A DNA stretch of 64,000 bases. Origin: an uncultured Ruminococcus sp. (GTDB lineage Bacteria > Bacillota > Clostridia > Oscillospirales > Acutalibacteraceae). The notes beneath the pieces are model-generated. The model was not told where the DNA came from and ran no database searches. It worked only from the letters and a program-made list of their open reading frames with translations. Of this stretch, positions 8,918-15,875 are shown one piece after another; the first letter of the stretch is position 1; every line of letters starts with the position of its first letter. Made by a program: the position numbers and the translations under genes. The stretch covers positions 1 through 64,000 of the forward strand of contig CACWOX010000001.1 in NCBI GenBank assembly GCA_902762615.1. The letters are read 5' to 3'.

Positions 8918-9071
8918 TGTGATCACCTCCGCCGGACTCATCCGCAGCCGCGTTTACCGGCTCCGGCTTACAGACATACCCCTGTGCATATACGTCTATT
9001 CCACGGCTGAGCAGATAATAATCCACCCTGCCGGTCTCAATAAATTTTTCCCACGCTTCCCTGCTGTCCAT
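8868..9071 (-). CDS. YqzL-like small protein
   Basis: A 67-residue product whose first 25 residues (EAWEKFIETGRVDYYLLSRG) fit the W-x-x-F-x-x-T-G-x-(V/I)-x-x-Y-L-L pattern of YqzL-like proteins, which lie between era and recO in many Firmicutes. The remaining 40 residues are Gly/Glu/Asp-rich and overlap the recO start in another frame, so they may be poorly constrained. Function is unknown in the family. The conserved motif and the era-recO location support a real gene. I see no strong ribosome site, which is the main doubt. Confidence 0.65.
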   Translation of the reverse strand: MDSREAWEKFIETGRVDYYLLSRGIDVYAQGYVCKPEPVNAAADESGGGDHNESDGIGNSAEGQPIG

Positions 9072-9085
9072 ATCTTTTAGATCAC

Positions 9086-9137
9086 CCGATTATTTTGGAT
9101 TTATTACTATCATTGACAGAATATTAAAAATAATCGG
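9086..9137. other. Inverted repeat in the era-yqzL spacer
   Basis: CCGATTATTTT (9086-9096) is repeated perfectly in inverse at 9127-9137. Neither side has a T-run, so a simple terminator is unlikely; an mRNA-processing or stability hairpin between era and recO is possible. Confidence 0.4.
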
Positions 9138-9191
9138 TGCGGGTCTGCATTATTTACAAAAAGTTTTTGATTATTCCAGGAAGTGACAGGC

Positions 9192-10136
9192 TTATTTTTC
9201 CTCGACATAGCCGAAGCGTTTGAGACCGCCCGCCTTGTTCCTCCAGTCCGGCGTCACCTTGACCCACAGCTTGAGATTGATCTTTGTCTCGAGGAATTTT
9301 TCAAGGTCTTCACGGGCATAGCTGCCTATCTTTTTCAGCATGGCGCCGCCCTTGCCGATGATGATTCCCTTGTGGGACTCCTTCTCGCAATAAACGGTCG
9401 CCTCGATATCCATAATAGAGCCGTCGGGACGTTCCCGCATTTTTTCTATCTCCACCGCCGTGCCGTGGGGAACCTCATCGCTCAGCAGCCGAAGCATTTT
9501 CTCTCGGATTATTTCTGCCGCGATGACTCTCTCCGGCTGGTCGGTCAGCGTGTCGTCGTCAAAAAAGTGGGGACCTTCCTCCGCCATTTCACAGAGCTTT
9601 CTGATCAGCTCTTCCAGACCTTCGCCGTCCTGCGCGCTGACCGGAATGACGCCGGCGAAATCGTACAGCTCGGCAAATTGAGAGATTCGCTCAAGCAGCT
9701 TGGTTTTATCGCTCAACCTGTCGATTTTATTGATGGCAAGCACAACGGGCATATCCAGCTTTTTGAATTTCTCGATAAGCTCCAGCTCGGCTTCATGTAA
9801 TTTGCCGCTTTCCTCCACCACCATCAGACAGAGATCGACGTCCCCGATGCTGTCCACAATGGTCTTGACCATGTAATCGCCCAGCTTGTTCTTCGGCTTG
9901 TGCATACCCGGCGTATCGGTAAACACAAGCTGCGTCTCGCCGCATTCTCCCGCATTCATCACACCCATGATCTTGCTGCGTGTGGTCTGCGGCTTTGCGG
10001 AAACGATAGCAATTTTTTCGCCCAGAAGTCTGTTAAGCAGCGAGGATTTTCCCACATTCGGCTTGCCCACAATGGCAACAAATGCCGATTTGGTATTTAA
10101 TTTGTTTTCCAAATCATTCCACTCCGTATCATTCAT
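9192..10136 (-). CDS. era: GTPase Era
   Basis: A 314-residue Era, the GTPase that binds the 3' end of 16S rRNA and checks 30S assembly. All G motifs are present: GKPNVGKSSLLN (G1), the QTTR switch (G2), DTPGMHKPKN (G3), NKID (G4) and VSAQDGEG (G5). The C-terminal KH domain has the IIIGKGGAMLKKIG loop. The start chosen is ATG 10136; a longer frame from 10166 would run through a promoter -10 sequence. No Shine-Dalgarno site precedes 10136 and the predicted leader is only about a dozen bases, so initiation may be close to leaderless. It heads the run leading to recO. Confidence 0.92.
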   Translation of the reverse strand: MNDTEWNDLENKLNTKSAFVAIVGKPNVGKSSLLNRLLGEKIAIVSAKPQTTRSKIMGVMNAGECGETQLVFTDTPGMHKPKNKLGDYMVKTIVDSIGDVDLCLMVVEESGKLHEAELELIEKFKKLDMPVVLAINKIDRLSDKTKLLERISQFAELYDFAGVIPVSAQDGEGLEELIRKLCEMAEEGPHFFDDDTLTDQPERVIAAEIIREKMLRLLSDEVPHGTAVEIEKMRERPDGSIMDIEATVYCEKESHKGIIIGKGGAMLKKIGSYAREDLEKFLETKINLKLWVKVTPDWRNKAGGLKRFGYVEEK

Positions 10137-10149
10137 TTTGTTTACGCCA

Positions 10150-10182
10150 ATATTATACCACATCAATTACACTATGAAAAGA
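10150..10182 (-). promoter_or_regulatory. Extended -10 promoter for era
   Basis: On the minus strand TTTTCA is followed by 17 bases and TATAAT, with TGG directly before it (extended -10). The expected start of transcription falls only 10-15 bases before the era ATG. Confidence 0.5.
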
Positions 10183-10268
10183 TTTTTGCAGGAAATTTAT
10201 CTTTTTTTAAGGAAACGCATTTTTCTGTAAATTTCACATAAACTTCATAATAATCATTCCATTTGATA

Positions 10269-10297
10269 TTGACAATCGCCCCCATTGGTATTATAAT
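10269..10297 (+). promoter_or_regulatory. Perfect sigma-A promoter of the gpx-ohrR operon
   Basis: TTGACA (10269-10274), 17 bases, TATAAT (10292-10297). Transcription would start near 10304, at the edge of a palindromic operator. Confidence 0.85.
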
Positions 10298-10305
10298 AAA
10301 ATCGT

Positions 10306-10329
10306 AATTAGATTGAGCTCAATCTAATT
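10306..10329. promoter_or_regulatory. 24-bp perfect palindrome, likely OhrR operator
   Basis: The half-site AATTAGATTGAG meets its exact complement with no spacer. It begins just after the -10 box, so a bound dimer would block RNA polymerase. The operon ends with an OhrR-type regulator, the natural candidate to bind here. The exact match to any published OhrR box is not claimed. Confidence 0.75.
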
Positions 10330-10367
10330 TAACTAAATAAAATTTAACAGGCAGGAGGTATAACAAA

Positions 10368-10841
10368 ATGTCAGTCTATGATTTTACCATGAAGGACGCG
10401 CAGGGCAACGAGGTTAATCTCGCGGATTACAAGGGCAAGGTGCTTCTCATTGTCAACACGGCAACGGGTTGCGGATTTACACCACAATATGAGGGCTTGC
10501 AGGATCTTTACGAGAAATATCAGGCGCAGGGGCTGGAAATTCTCGACTTCCCGTGCAATCAGTTCGGCAATCAGGCGCCCGGCACCGAGGAAGAGATTGT
10601 CGATTTCTGTCAGTCGAGATACGGCGTGACTTTCAGACAATTCGCCAAGATCAGCGTCAACGGCGACGATGAGCACCCTCTTTACACCTACCTCAAATCA
10701 CAGAAGGGCGGATTTCTCGGCAGCAGGATCAAGTGGAATTTTACCAAATTCCTTGTCGACCGCGAAGGCAATGTGGTGGAGCGCTTTGCTTCCACTGTCA
10801 CGCCGGAAAGCATCGAAAGCAAAATTAAGGAGCTGTTATAA
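10368..10841 (+). CDS. Glutathione peroxidase family (thiol peroxidase)
   Basis: A 157-residue GPx-family peroxidase. The catalytic tetrad is visible: Cys35 in NTATGCGFT (Cys in place of selenocysteine), Gln in FPCNQFG, and Trp-Asn in KWNFTKF. The second Cys in FPCNQFG is the usual resolving-cysteine region of thioredoxin-dependent bacterial and plant enzymes. It reduces hydroperoxides in the cytoplasm, more likely with thioredoxin than glutathione. GCAGGAGGT lies 9 bases before the start. It is the first gene of a peroxide-response operon whose stop codon overlaps the next start (TAATG). Confidence 0.94.
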   Translation: MSVYDFTMKDAQGNEVNLADYKGKVLLIVNTATGCGFTPQYEGLQDLYEKYQAQGLEILDFPCNQFGNQAPGTEEEIVDFCQSRYGVTFRQFAKISVNGDDEHPLYTYLKSQKGGFLGSRIKWNFTKFLVDREGNVVERFASTVTPESIESKIKELL

Positions 10842-11101
10842 TGAATTACTCATATGAACCGCAGGGCGTTTGTCCCATGCAGATCGACTTTGACATCGAC
10901 GGCGACGTCATCACCAACATCAAATTCACAGGCGGCTGTAACGGCAATCTCAAAGCCGTCTCCAAGCTGGTCAACGGCTGGACTGTCGATCAGATAGAAG
11001 AAGCCCTCAGCGGCAACACATGCGGCAGAAGACCCACATCCTGCGCCGATCAGCTTGCCAAAGCAGTCCGCAAGGCTTACGAAGACACGCATTCCGCATA
11101 A
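10841..11101 (+). CDS. TIGR03905-type TSCPD domain protein
   Basis: An 86-residue protein made only of a TSCPD domain: GVCPMQIDF, FTGGCNGNLKAVSKLV, and the signature CGRRPTSCADQLAKAV. Three Cys (CP, GGC, and the C-G-R-R-P-T-S-C pair) suggest metal or redox function. Related domains sit at the end of B12-dependent ribonucleotide reductases, but this free-standing form has no assigned role. It is translationally coupled to gpx (overlap of one base), and its location before ohrR suggests a part in peroxide or thiol stress, which is inference. Confidence 0.85.
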   Translation: MNYSYEPQGVCPMQIDFDIDGDVITNIKFTGGCNGNLKAVSKLVNGWTVDQIEEALSGNTCGRRPTSCADQLAKAVRKAYEDTHSA

Positions 11102-11200
11102 AAAATTCGCTGCAAATGCAGATGAATTCAGGCTGCATCGGCAAGCAACTGATATGAAAAATTCTCCCATTATGGATATCGGCACAGAGGAGATGAAGAA

Positions 11201-11644
11201 ATGTCCGATTCAAATTATGACGCTCTAAAACTCGAAAATCAGCTTTGTTTTCCGTTGTACGCCGCATCACGCCGCGTTATCAACCAGTATCACCCTTATC
11301 TGAGTCAATTAGACATAACCTATACCCAGTATGTGACCATGATGGTGCTGTGGGAAGAAAAAAGAATCAGCGTCAAGAATTTGGGACATAGACTTTTCCT
11401 CGACAGCGGAACACTTACGCCTGTGCTGAAAAGTCTCGAAGCCAAGGGCTACATCAGCCGCAGCCGCAGCAAAGATGACGAGAGGGTACTTATAGTTGAA
11501 ATCACCTCTCAGGGTGAAGCACTCAAAGAATCCGCCCTCGATATTCCCCGGCAGGTATCAGGCTGCGTGAAACTGACAGCGGATGAAGCGGTCACTCTTT
11601 ACAGGCTGCTGTACAAGGTATTGGAAGGCACCGGGCAGCAATAA
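11201..11644 (+). CDS. OhrR-type MarR family peroxide sensor
   Basis: A 147-residue MarR protein with the OhrR hallmarks: reactive Cys16 in ENQLCFPLYAASRRV, two Tyr at TYTQYVTM that normally hydrogen-bond to this Cys, and a winged helix (LFLDSGTLTPVLKSLEAKGY, then RSRSKDDERV). OhrR represses peroxidase genes until an organic hydroperoxide oxidises the Cys. Here it is the third gene of the operon it presumably controls, replacing the usual Ohr with a GPx. The ribosome site GAGGAG is 8 bases upstream. A 100-base gap from the TSCPD gene has no terminator. Confidence 0.9.
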   Translation: MSDSNYDALKLENQLCFPLYAASRRVINQYHPYLSQLDITYTQYVTMMVLWEEKRISVKNLGHRLFLDSGTLTPVLKSLEAKGYISRSRSKDDERVLIVEITSQGEALKESALDIPRQVSGCVKLTADEAVTLYRLLYKVLEGTGQQ

Positions 11645-11653
11645 TGTCGTAAA

Positions 11654-11694
11654 AATGCACACAAAGCAGTGTTTGGCTTCGTGTGCATTTTTTA
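11654..11694 (+). terminator. Terminator of the gpx-ohrR operon
   Basis: The stem AATGCACAC / GTGTGCATT extends inward through AAGC/GCTT and is followed by TTTTT. Confidence 0.85.
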
Positions 11695-11706
11695 TTATGA
11701 ATAAAA

Positions 11707-12540
11707 TTAAAAAATGTCCCTGAACATATCCAGCCCCGATATTTTGAATATCCATTTGAAAAATCTCAGCGACAACACAGGCGATATTTTATAAGCAGCC
11801 GACATAAAATGGGCGTCAAAACCGAAGACGATCCTGCTCCTGCCTGCATTTGCCCGTCGCAAAAGAATTCGGGCAGCTTTCTCGGAAGGCATGCTGAAAA
11901 AATCTACCAGCGGACTGACACTTCTCCCCTGCCCTTTCATGATGTCGGTGCGAATAAAGCCGGGACAGACCGCCGGAATGTATATTTTCCCGCGGTACTC
12001 TTCCCTCAGAGCCTCTGAAAATGCTCTGACTGCCGATTTGGCAGCCGAATAGACCGACGTGCCTGCAAGCGGACAGAGCGCGTCGGCACTGGCTATGTTG
12101 ATGATCGACGCGCCCTCTTTCCCGTCAAAAATCGGAAGAAACTCCTCTGACGCCCATATTACCGAATTCTGATCGAGCGAGAGACACTTTTTTGTTTCTT
12201 CGGGTGAATACATGCCGAATTTCGCAAATCTCGGCAACATGCCGGCATTATTTATCAGCACATCCGCGTCAAATCTTCCCGAATGAACATACTTGCCAAG
12301 CCGCGTCCAGCTCTCCCGCTGGGATACATCAAGACAAATATATTCAAATTTTTCAGAAAGATCGCAGAGCTCTGTTTTTATCGACATCAGCTTTTCTTCA
12401 TTTCGTGCAACACCAAGCACACGACAGCCATAATGGCGAATGAGCCGGAGCGTCAAATCTCTTCCCAGTCCGCCTGAGGCGCCTGTCACTATCACTTTTC
12501 TTTCTTTTAAGCCAAATTTCTTATTAAAAAACATTTCCAT
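11707..12540 (-). CDS. SDR family NAD(P)-dependent oxidoreductase
   Basis: A 277-residue classical short-chain dehydrogenase/reductase. Residues 16-24 hold the nucleotide site TGASGGLG, NNAG is near residue 95, the catalytic Ser lies in IINIASAD, and Y-x-x-x-K is in SVYSAAKSAVRAF. The C-terminal 40 residues are Phe-rich (LSLRFFKWIFKISG) and could touch a membrane. Substrate is unknown; the layout resembles bacterial SDRs acting on lipids or ketones. It is transcribed divergently from the amylase gene. Its ribosome site is weak (ACAGGTG). Confidence 0.88.
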   Translation of the reverse strand: MEMFFNKKFGLKERKVIVTGASGGLGRDLTLRLIRHYGCRVLGVARNEEKLMSIKTELCDLSEKFEYICLDVSQRESWTRLGKYVHSGRFDADVLINNAGMLPRFAKFGMYSPEETKKCLSLDQNSVIWASEEFLPIFDGKEGASIINIASADALCPLAGTSVYSAAKSAVRAFSEALREEYRGKIYIPAVCPGFIRTDIMKGQGRSVSPLVDFFSMPSEKAARILLRRANAGRSRIVFGFDAHFMSAAYKISPVLSLRFFKWIFKISGLDMFRDIF

Positions 12541-12592
12541 TCACCTGTTTAACGATAAACTCAGTTTATTTGTCAAATACTCAACTTTTTAA

Positions 12593-12621
12593 TTGACATT
12601 CTATTATAATAATTGTATAAT
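12593..12621 (+). promoter_or_regulatory. Perfect sigma-A promoter of the amylase gene
   Basis: TTGACA (12593-12598), 17 bases, TATAAT (12616-12621), 40 bases before the GTG start. Confidence 0.8.
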
Positions 12622-12660
12622 AGTGTTAAATAAATATGAATATTCAAGAGGTGTTTCTTC

Positions 12661-14451
12661 GTGTTAAGAAAAGCTATTGCAATGCTTCTGGCAATAGGAA
12701 TGCTGACAGCCGTTATGTCATCCTGCAATACCCAAAGCAATGAGGATACAAAGGTGTACGATGACAATTACAGGAATTTTTACGAGATTTATGTCCGCTC
12801 TTTCAGCGACTCCAACAATGACGGCATAGGCGATCTGCAGGGAGTCATCTCCAAGCTTGACTATCTCAAAGCCGCCAAGGGACAGGACGATTCCAAGTCG
12901 CTCGGCATAGACGGCGTATGGCTCATGCCTATATTCACATCTCCGTCCGAGCATAAGTACGATGTGACCAACTACTATGAAATTGATCCCACCTACGGCA
13001 CAATGGAAGATTTTGACGAGCTGCTGAAAAAATTCCACGAGCGCGGCATTCATCTTATTCTCGATCTCGTGCTCAATCACTCTTCGCAGCTGCATCCGTG
13101 GTTTTTGCAGGCTACAGAAGCCCTCAACAAGGGAGAGCTTGACAACAAATATGTCAGCTATTACAATTTCACCACCGAGCCGGAAACCGATGAAGAAGGC
13201 AACGTAAAGGGTTTTACAGCCGTTGAAGGAAATGAAGAAGGCTATTACTATGAGTCCAGATTTTCTCCCGATATGCCTGACCTCAATCTGGATAATCCCG
13301 AGGTTTTCGCTGAAATAAAGGATATTATGAAATTCTGGCTTGAAAAGGACGTTGACGGTTTCCGCCTCGACGCCTGCAAGAGCTATTTCACAGGGCATAC
13401 CGACAAGTGTATCGAATTTCTCAGCAAAGTCGTGGATTACGGTAAATCCGTAAAATCGGATTGCTATTTCGTAGGCGAAGTCTGGGACGGTCCCTATCTC
13501 ATCTCGCAATATTATCAAAGCGGCATTGACAGCGTTTTTAATTTCGACTGTTCGTATTCAGGGCCTTACGCCGGCTTGTTCAATAATATTGACACCGGAA
13601 ACGGCGAAAAGATCGGCAGACATCTTGAAGAATTCAACAACGATATACGCAATCAGAACATCAACGCCATTGACGCGCCCTTTATCTCCAATCACGACAC
13701 CCCTCGCAGCGGCACCTATCACAAAAGCTCCGGCAAGCGCAAGCTGGCAGCAAGTCTGTATTTGACGCTTCCCGGCAATCCTTTCATCTATTACGGAGAG
13801 GAAATCGGCATGACGGAAGGCTGGGCCAACGACAGCGAAAAACGTCTTCCCATAAAATGGTCGCCGGAAGAAAGCGATTTAAAAATAACCGCCCCAAAAG
13901 GAGCAAGCTACATTCAGGCGCCTCAATACGGCGTGTTCACTCAGCTGGAACATCCCACATCATTGGTAAATCACTATCGCAAAATTCTCAAGCTCAAAAA
14001 AATGAATCCCGAAATTGCACGCGCGCAGGTTGTTTCCGCAAGTGACCTTCATCACAATGTCGCTTCTTACACCTGTTCTTATGATGAATCCTCTGTTATG
14101 GTAGTCACCAACCTCACCGCCACAATAAAAACCATAGATATCAAATCCGCGGGATACGGCAGCTACAGCAAGCTCAGCGGATTTGTGATCGGCGATGATT
14201 ACATTGAGGATGAGGCTTTCCGGGCATATATGAATAATGATGAATACGAAGTTCCCGAGATGCGCCCCAATGCTTCACCCGTGTTTTATGTAAACGGGGT
14301 GCTTACACTCCCCCCCAGAGCAACAGTAGTACTGCGTAATCCCGGCAGAGTGGATTCGACATTTGTCCCCACCACAACTACGACAATACCCGAGGTTTCT
14401 CCCACAGATATTGTAACGCCCTCAGATACGGAGCAGCCTGCTGCCGATTAA
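12661..14451 (+). CDS. Alpha-amylase family (GH13) lipoprotein
   Basis: A 596-residue surface glycosidase. The N-terminus is a lipoprotein signal with lipobox VMSSC (Cys22), so it should be anchored outside the membrane. All four GH13 regions are present: DLVLNH, DGFRLDACK (nucleophile Asp), FVGEVWD (acid/base Glu) and FISNHDTPR (transition-state Asp). The GIGDLQGVISKLDYL start of the barrel is typical of oligosaccharide-acting GH13 enzymes. A C-terminal beta domain ends in a Thr/Pro-rich tail. Start is GTG with AAGAGGTG upstream. It probably degrades starch or malto-oligosaccharides. No transporter for such sugars adjoins it. Confidence 0.93.
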   Translation: MLRKAIAMLLAIGMLTAVMSSCNTQSNEDTKVYDDNYRNFYEIYVRSFSDSNNDGIGDLQGVISKLDYLKAAKGQDDSKSLGIDGVWLMPIFTSPSEHKYDVTNYYEIDPTYGTMEDFDELLKKFHERGIHLILDLVLNHSSQLHPWFLQATEALNKGELDNKYVSYYNFTTEPETDEEGNVKGFTAVEGNEEGYYYESRFSPDMPDLNLDNPEVFAEIKDIMKFWLEKDVDGFRLDACKSYFTGHTDKCIEFLSKVVDYGKSVKSDCYFVGEVWDGPYLISQYYQSGIDSVFNFDCSYSGPYAGLFNNIDTGNGEKIGRHLEEFNNDIRNQNINAIDAPFISNHDTPRSGTYHKSSGKRKLAASLYLTLPGNPFIYYGEEIGMTEGWANDSEKRLPIKWSPEESDLKITAPKGASYIQAPQYGVFTQLEHPTSLVNHYRKILKLKKMNPEIARAQVVSASDLHHNVASYTCSYDESSVMVVTNLTATIKTIDIKSAGYGSYSKLSGFVIGDDYIEDEAFRAYMNNDEYEVPEMRPNASPVFYVNGVLTLPPRATVVLRNPGRVDSTFVPTTTTTIPEVSPTDIVTPSDTEQPAAD

Positions 14452-14463
14452 AAAGATAAAATC

Positions 14464-14520
14464 ATTACCCGCAGACCGATACTTAGCTGTTTAGCTGTCG
14501 AAGTCCGCGGGTAATTTTAT
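14464..14520 (+). terminator. Terminator after the amylase gene
   Basis: ATTACCCGCAGAC (14464-14476) pairs with GTCCGCGGGTAAT (14503-14515) with one wobble, followed by TTTTATT. Confidence 0.8.
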
Positions 14521-14544
14521 TGCCTGCACTATGTAATAATTAAA

Positions 14545-14853
14545 TTATTTTTCCGAATAAACCCTGATCATACCGCTTGATGATGATAATGCAGAAGTGC
14601 GTGACGCAGAATTGCAGTGTTTTCCGGGCTGCTTCTTTTCATCAGGTTTGAAATCTATGTATAACGCCAATCCGGCAATAAGAAAAACAACCAGCAAGCC
14701 TGCGCCAATATCTACCAATCCGCTGAAAAACTCCGCGATGAAACTCACAGAATAAAGCACACCAAGAATAGCGCCTAAAGCTAAAACGATTTCCACCGCA
14801 TAAACCGCAAATTCTCTGATTATCAATTCCAAAACATTTTTTTCTTTTTTCAT
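14545..14853 (-). CDS. Small membrane protein of unknown function
   Basis: A 102-residue protein with two predicted transmembrane helices (about 15-42 and 46-68) and a short polar, Ser-rich C-terminal tail ending in RVYSEK. I do not recognise a family. The ribosome site is GGAAAGGAC about 10 bases upstream. It is transcribed away from the S24 repressor gene, from a promoter next to the repressor's operator-like repeats, so it may be a target of that repressor. This link is inferred from position only. Confidence 0.6.
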   Translation of the reverse strand: MKKEKNVLELIIREFAVYAVEIVLALGAILGVLYSVSFIAEFFSGLVDIGAGLLVVFLIAGLALYIDFKPDEKKQPGKHCNSASRTSALSSSSGMIRVYSEK

Positions 14854-14978
14854 TTTTAAGACCGTCCTTTCCTTCTCACATATGAGACATTCATCATAAA
14901 AATACTCGTAAATTGCAATTTAACCACTGTCAGCCGAGCTACCTTTTTTCGGTCGCATTTTTGCTAACTCTTGACTAT

Positions 14979-15007
14979 AATATAACACATGTCATAGCCT
15001 TTGTCAA
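14979..15007 (-). promoter_or_regulatory. Promoter of the small membrane protein gene
   Basis: On the minus strand TTGACA (15007-15002), 17 bases, TATATT (14984-14979). Confidence 0.65.
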
Positions 15008-15014
15008 GTCTTAA

Positions 15015-15103
15015 ATCTCGTTTTTGAGATGTTTATTTTAAATTTTATATTTTTTACAATTTTTATCTCAAATTTTTTACAATTTACAGTTGCATTTTTG
15101 AGA
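15015..15103. promoter_or_regulatory. Operator-like TCTCAAA/TTTGAGA repeats
   Basis: ATCTC-GTTTTT-GAGAT (15015-15030) is an inverted repeat just upstream of the leftward promoter. TATCTCAAA (15064-15072) and TTTTTGAGA (15094-15102) form a second, widely spaced pair, and the latter half lies in the spacer of the repressor's own promoter. These are good candidates for binding by the adjacent CI/LexA-like protein. Confidence 0.5.
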
Positions 15104-15118
15104 AGTGTATGCTATAAT
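15090..15118 (+). promoter_or_regulatory. Promoter of the S24 repressor gene
   Basis: TTGCAT (15090-15095), 17 bases, TATAAT (15113-15118) with an upstream TGC (extended -10). Confidence 0.65.
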
Positions 15119-15196
15119 AGTTTTGAAAGTAAAGCAATCAATCAAAAAAGCAAAGTATATTTTATGCGACAACATTGCTAAAGGAAGGTAATTAAA

Positions 15197-15790
15197 ATGA
15201 ACATCAACGAAAAAATCAAGCAGCGCAGGCTTCAGCTCGGTCTTAATGCAAATGATGTGGCAGAGGCTTTAGGCATCTCAAGAGCCACTCTTTACAGATA
15301 TGAGAGCCATGAGATAGAAAAACTCCCCATCTCTGTAGTCGAGCCATTGGCAGAGATACTTGGCACAACTCCTGCCGAGCTGATGGGATGGAATGAACGA
15401 GGCTTCGACGGCAAGAAAAATATCCCTCTGGTCGGCACCATCGCCTGCGGCACTCCCATTCTGGCGGACGAAAACATTGAGGAATACATCGCGGCACCCA
15501 TCGGCTGCGACGCGGACTTTGCCCTTCGCTGCCGCGGCGACAGCATGATCAGAGCGCGCATATGCGACGGCGACATTGTATTTATCCACTCCCAGCCGGA
15601 TTGCAACAACGGCGAAATTGCCGCTGTGCTTATCGGGGATGAAGCCACCTTAAAGCGGGTTTACAAGCATCCCGACGCCATTACCCTCATGCCGGAGAAC
15701 AGCGAATATTCTCCCCTTGTCTACCGCAGGGAGCAGATGAATGAAATACACATTTTGGGCAAAGCGGTTGGATTCGTAAGCTACTTCTAA
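15197..15790 (+). CDS. LexA/CI-like repressor (HTH + S24 peptidase)
   Basis: A 197-residue self-cleaving repressor. Residues 4-62 are an HTH_3 DNA-binding domain (NDVAEALGISRATLYRYE). Residues 75-197 are an S24 domain with the cleavage loop IACGTPIL (a Cys-Gly bond, as in UmuD), nucleophile Ser116 in RGDSM and general base Lys153 in ATLKRVY. Such proteins repress genes until RecA-ssDNA triggers cleavage. No phage genes surround it, so it looks like a stand-alone regulator rather than part of a prophage. It has its own terminator. The AAAGGAAGGTAA ribosome site is about 9 bases upstream. Confidence 0.88.
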   Translation: MNINEKIKQRRLQLGLNANDVAEALGISRATLYRYESHEIEKLPISVVEPLAEILGTTPAELMGWNERGFDGKKNIPLVGTIACGTPILADENIEEYIAAPIGCDADFALRCRGDSMIRARICDGDIVFIHSQPDCNNGEIAAVLIGDEATLKRVYKHPDAITLMPENSEYSPLVYRREQMNEIHILGKAVGFVSYF

Positions 15791-15800
15791 TGATTAACAC

Positions 15801-15856
15801 AAAAAGCACAGCCCTGATCAGCATGAAATTCTTTGCTGACCGACTGTGCTTTTTCT
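15801..15856. terminator. Bidirectional terminator between convergent genes
   Basis: AAAAAGCACAG (15801-15811) is complementary to CTGTGCTTTTT (15844-15854), with a second inner stem (ATCAGC/GCTGAC). A-run and T-run flank it, so it can serve both strands. Confidence 0.85.
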
Positions 15857-15875
15857 TACATAATAATATTTTGCA

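Larger units (their letters stand above)
14854..15196. other. Divergent regulatory region, no gene seen
   Basis: The region carries a promoter toward each flanking gene, three TCTC/GAGA-type half-site clusters and a leader of about 120 bases before the small membrane protein. The leader contains short complementary blocks (ACCGA and TCGG) but no riboswitch class that I recognise. Confidence 0.6.

Noticed and set aside
14493-14501. TGTCGAA inside the amylase terminator considered as a 0A box
   Set aside because: A single chance-level match within a terminator loop and not in a promoter.
14854-14978. Leader of the small membrane protein gene considered as a c-di-GMP or other riboswitch
   Set aside because: A few words such as GGTAGC are present, but the paired elements and conserved loops of known classes are not.
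15197-15790. S24 repressor considered as the SOS regulator LexA itself or a prophage marker
   Set aside because: The HTH is of the HTH_3/CI type and not the LexA type. No phage structural, integrase or lysis genes are nearby.
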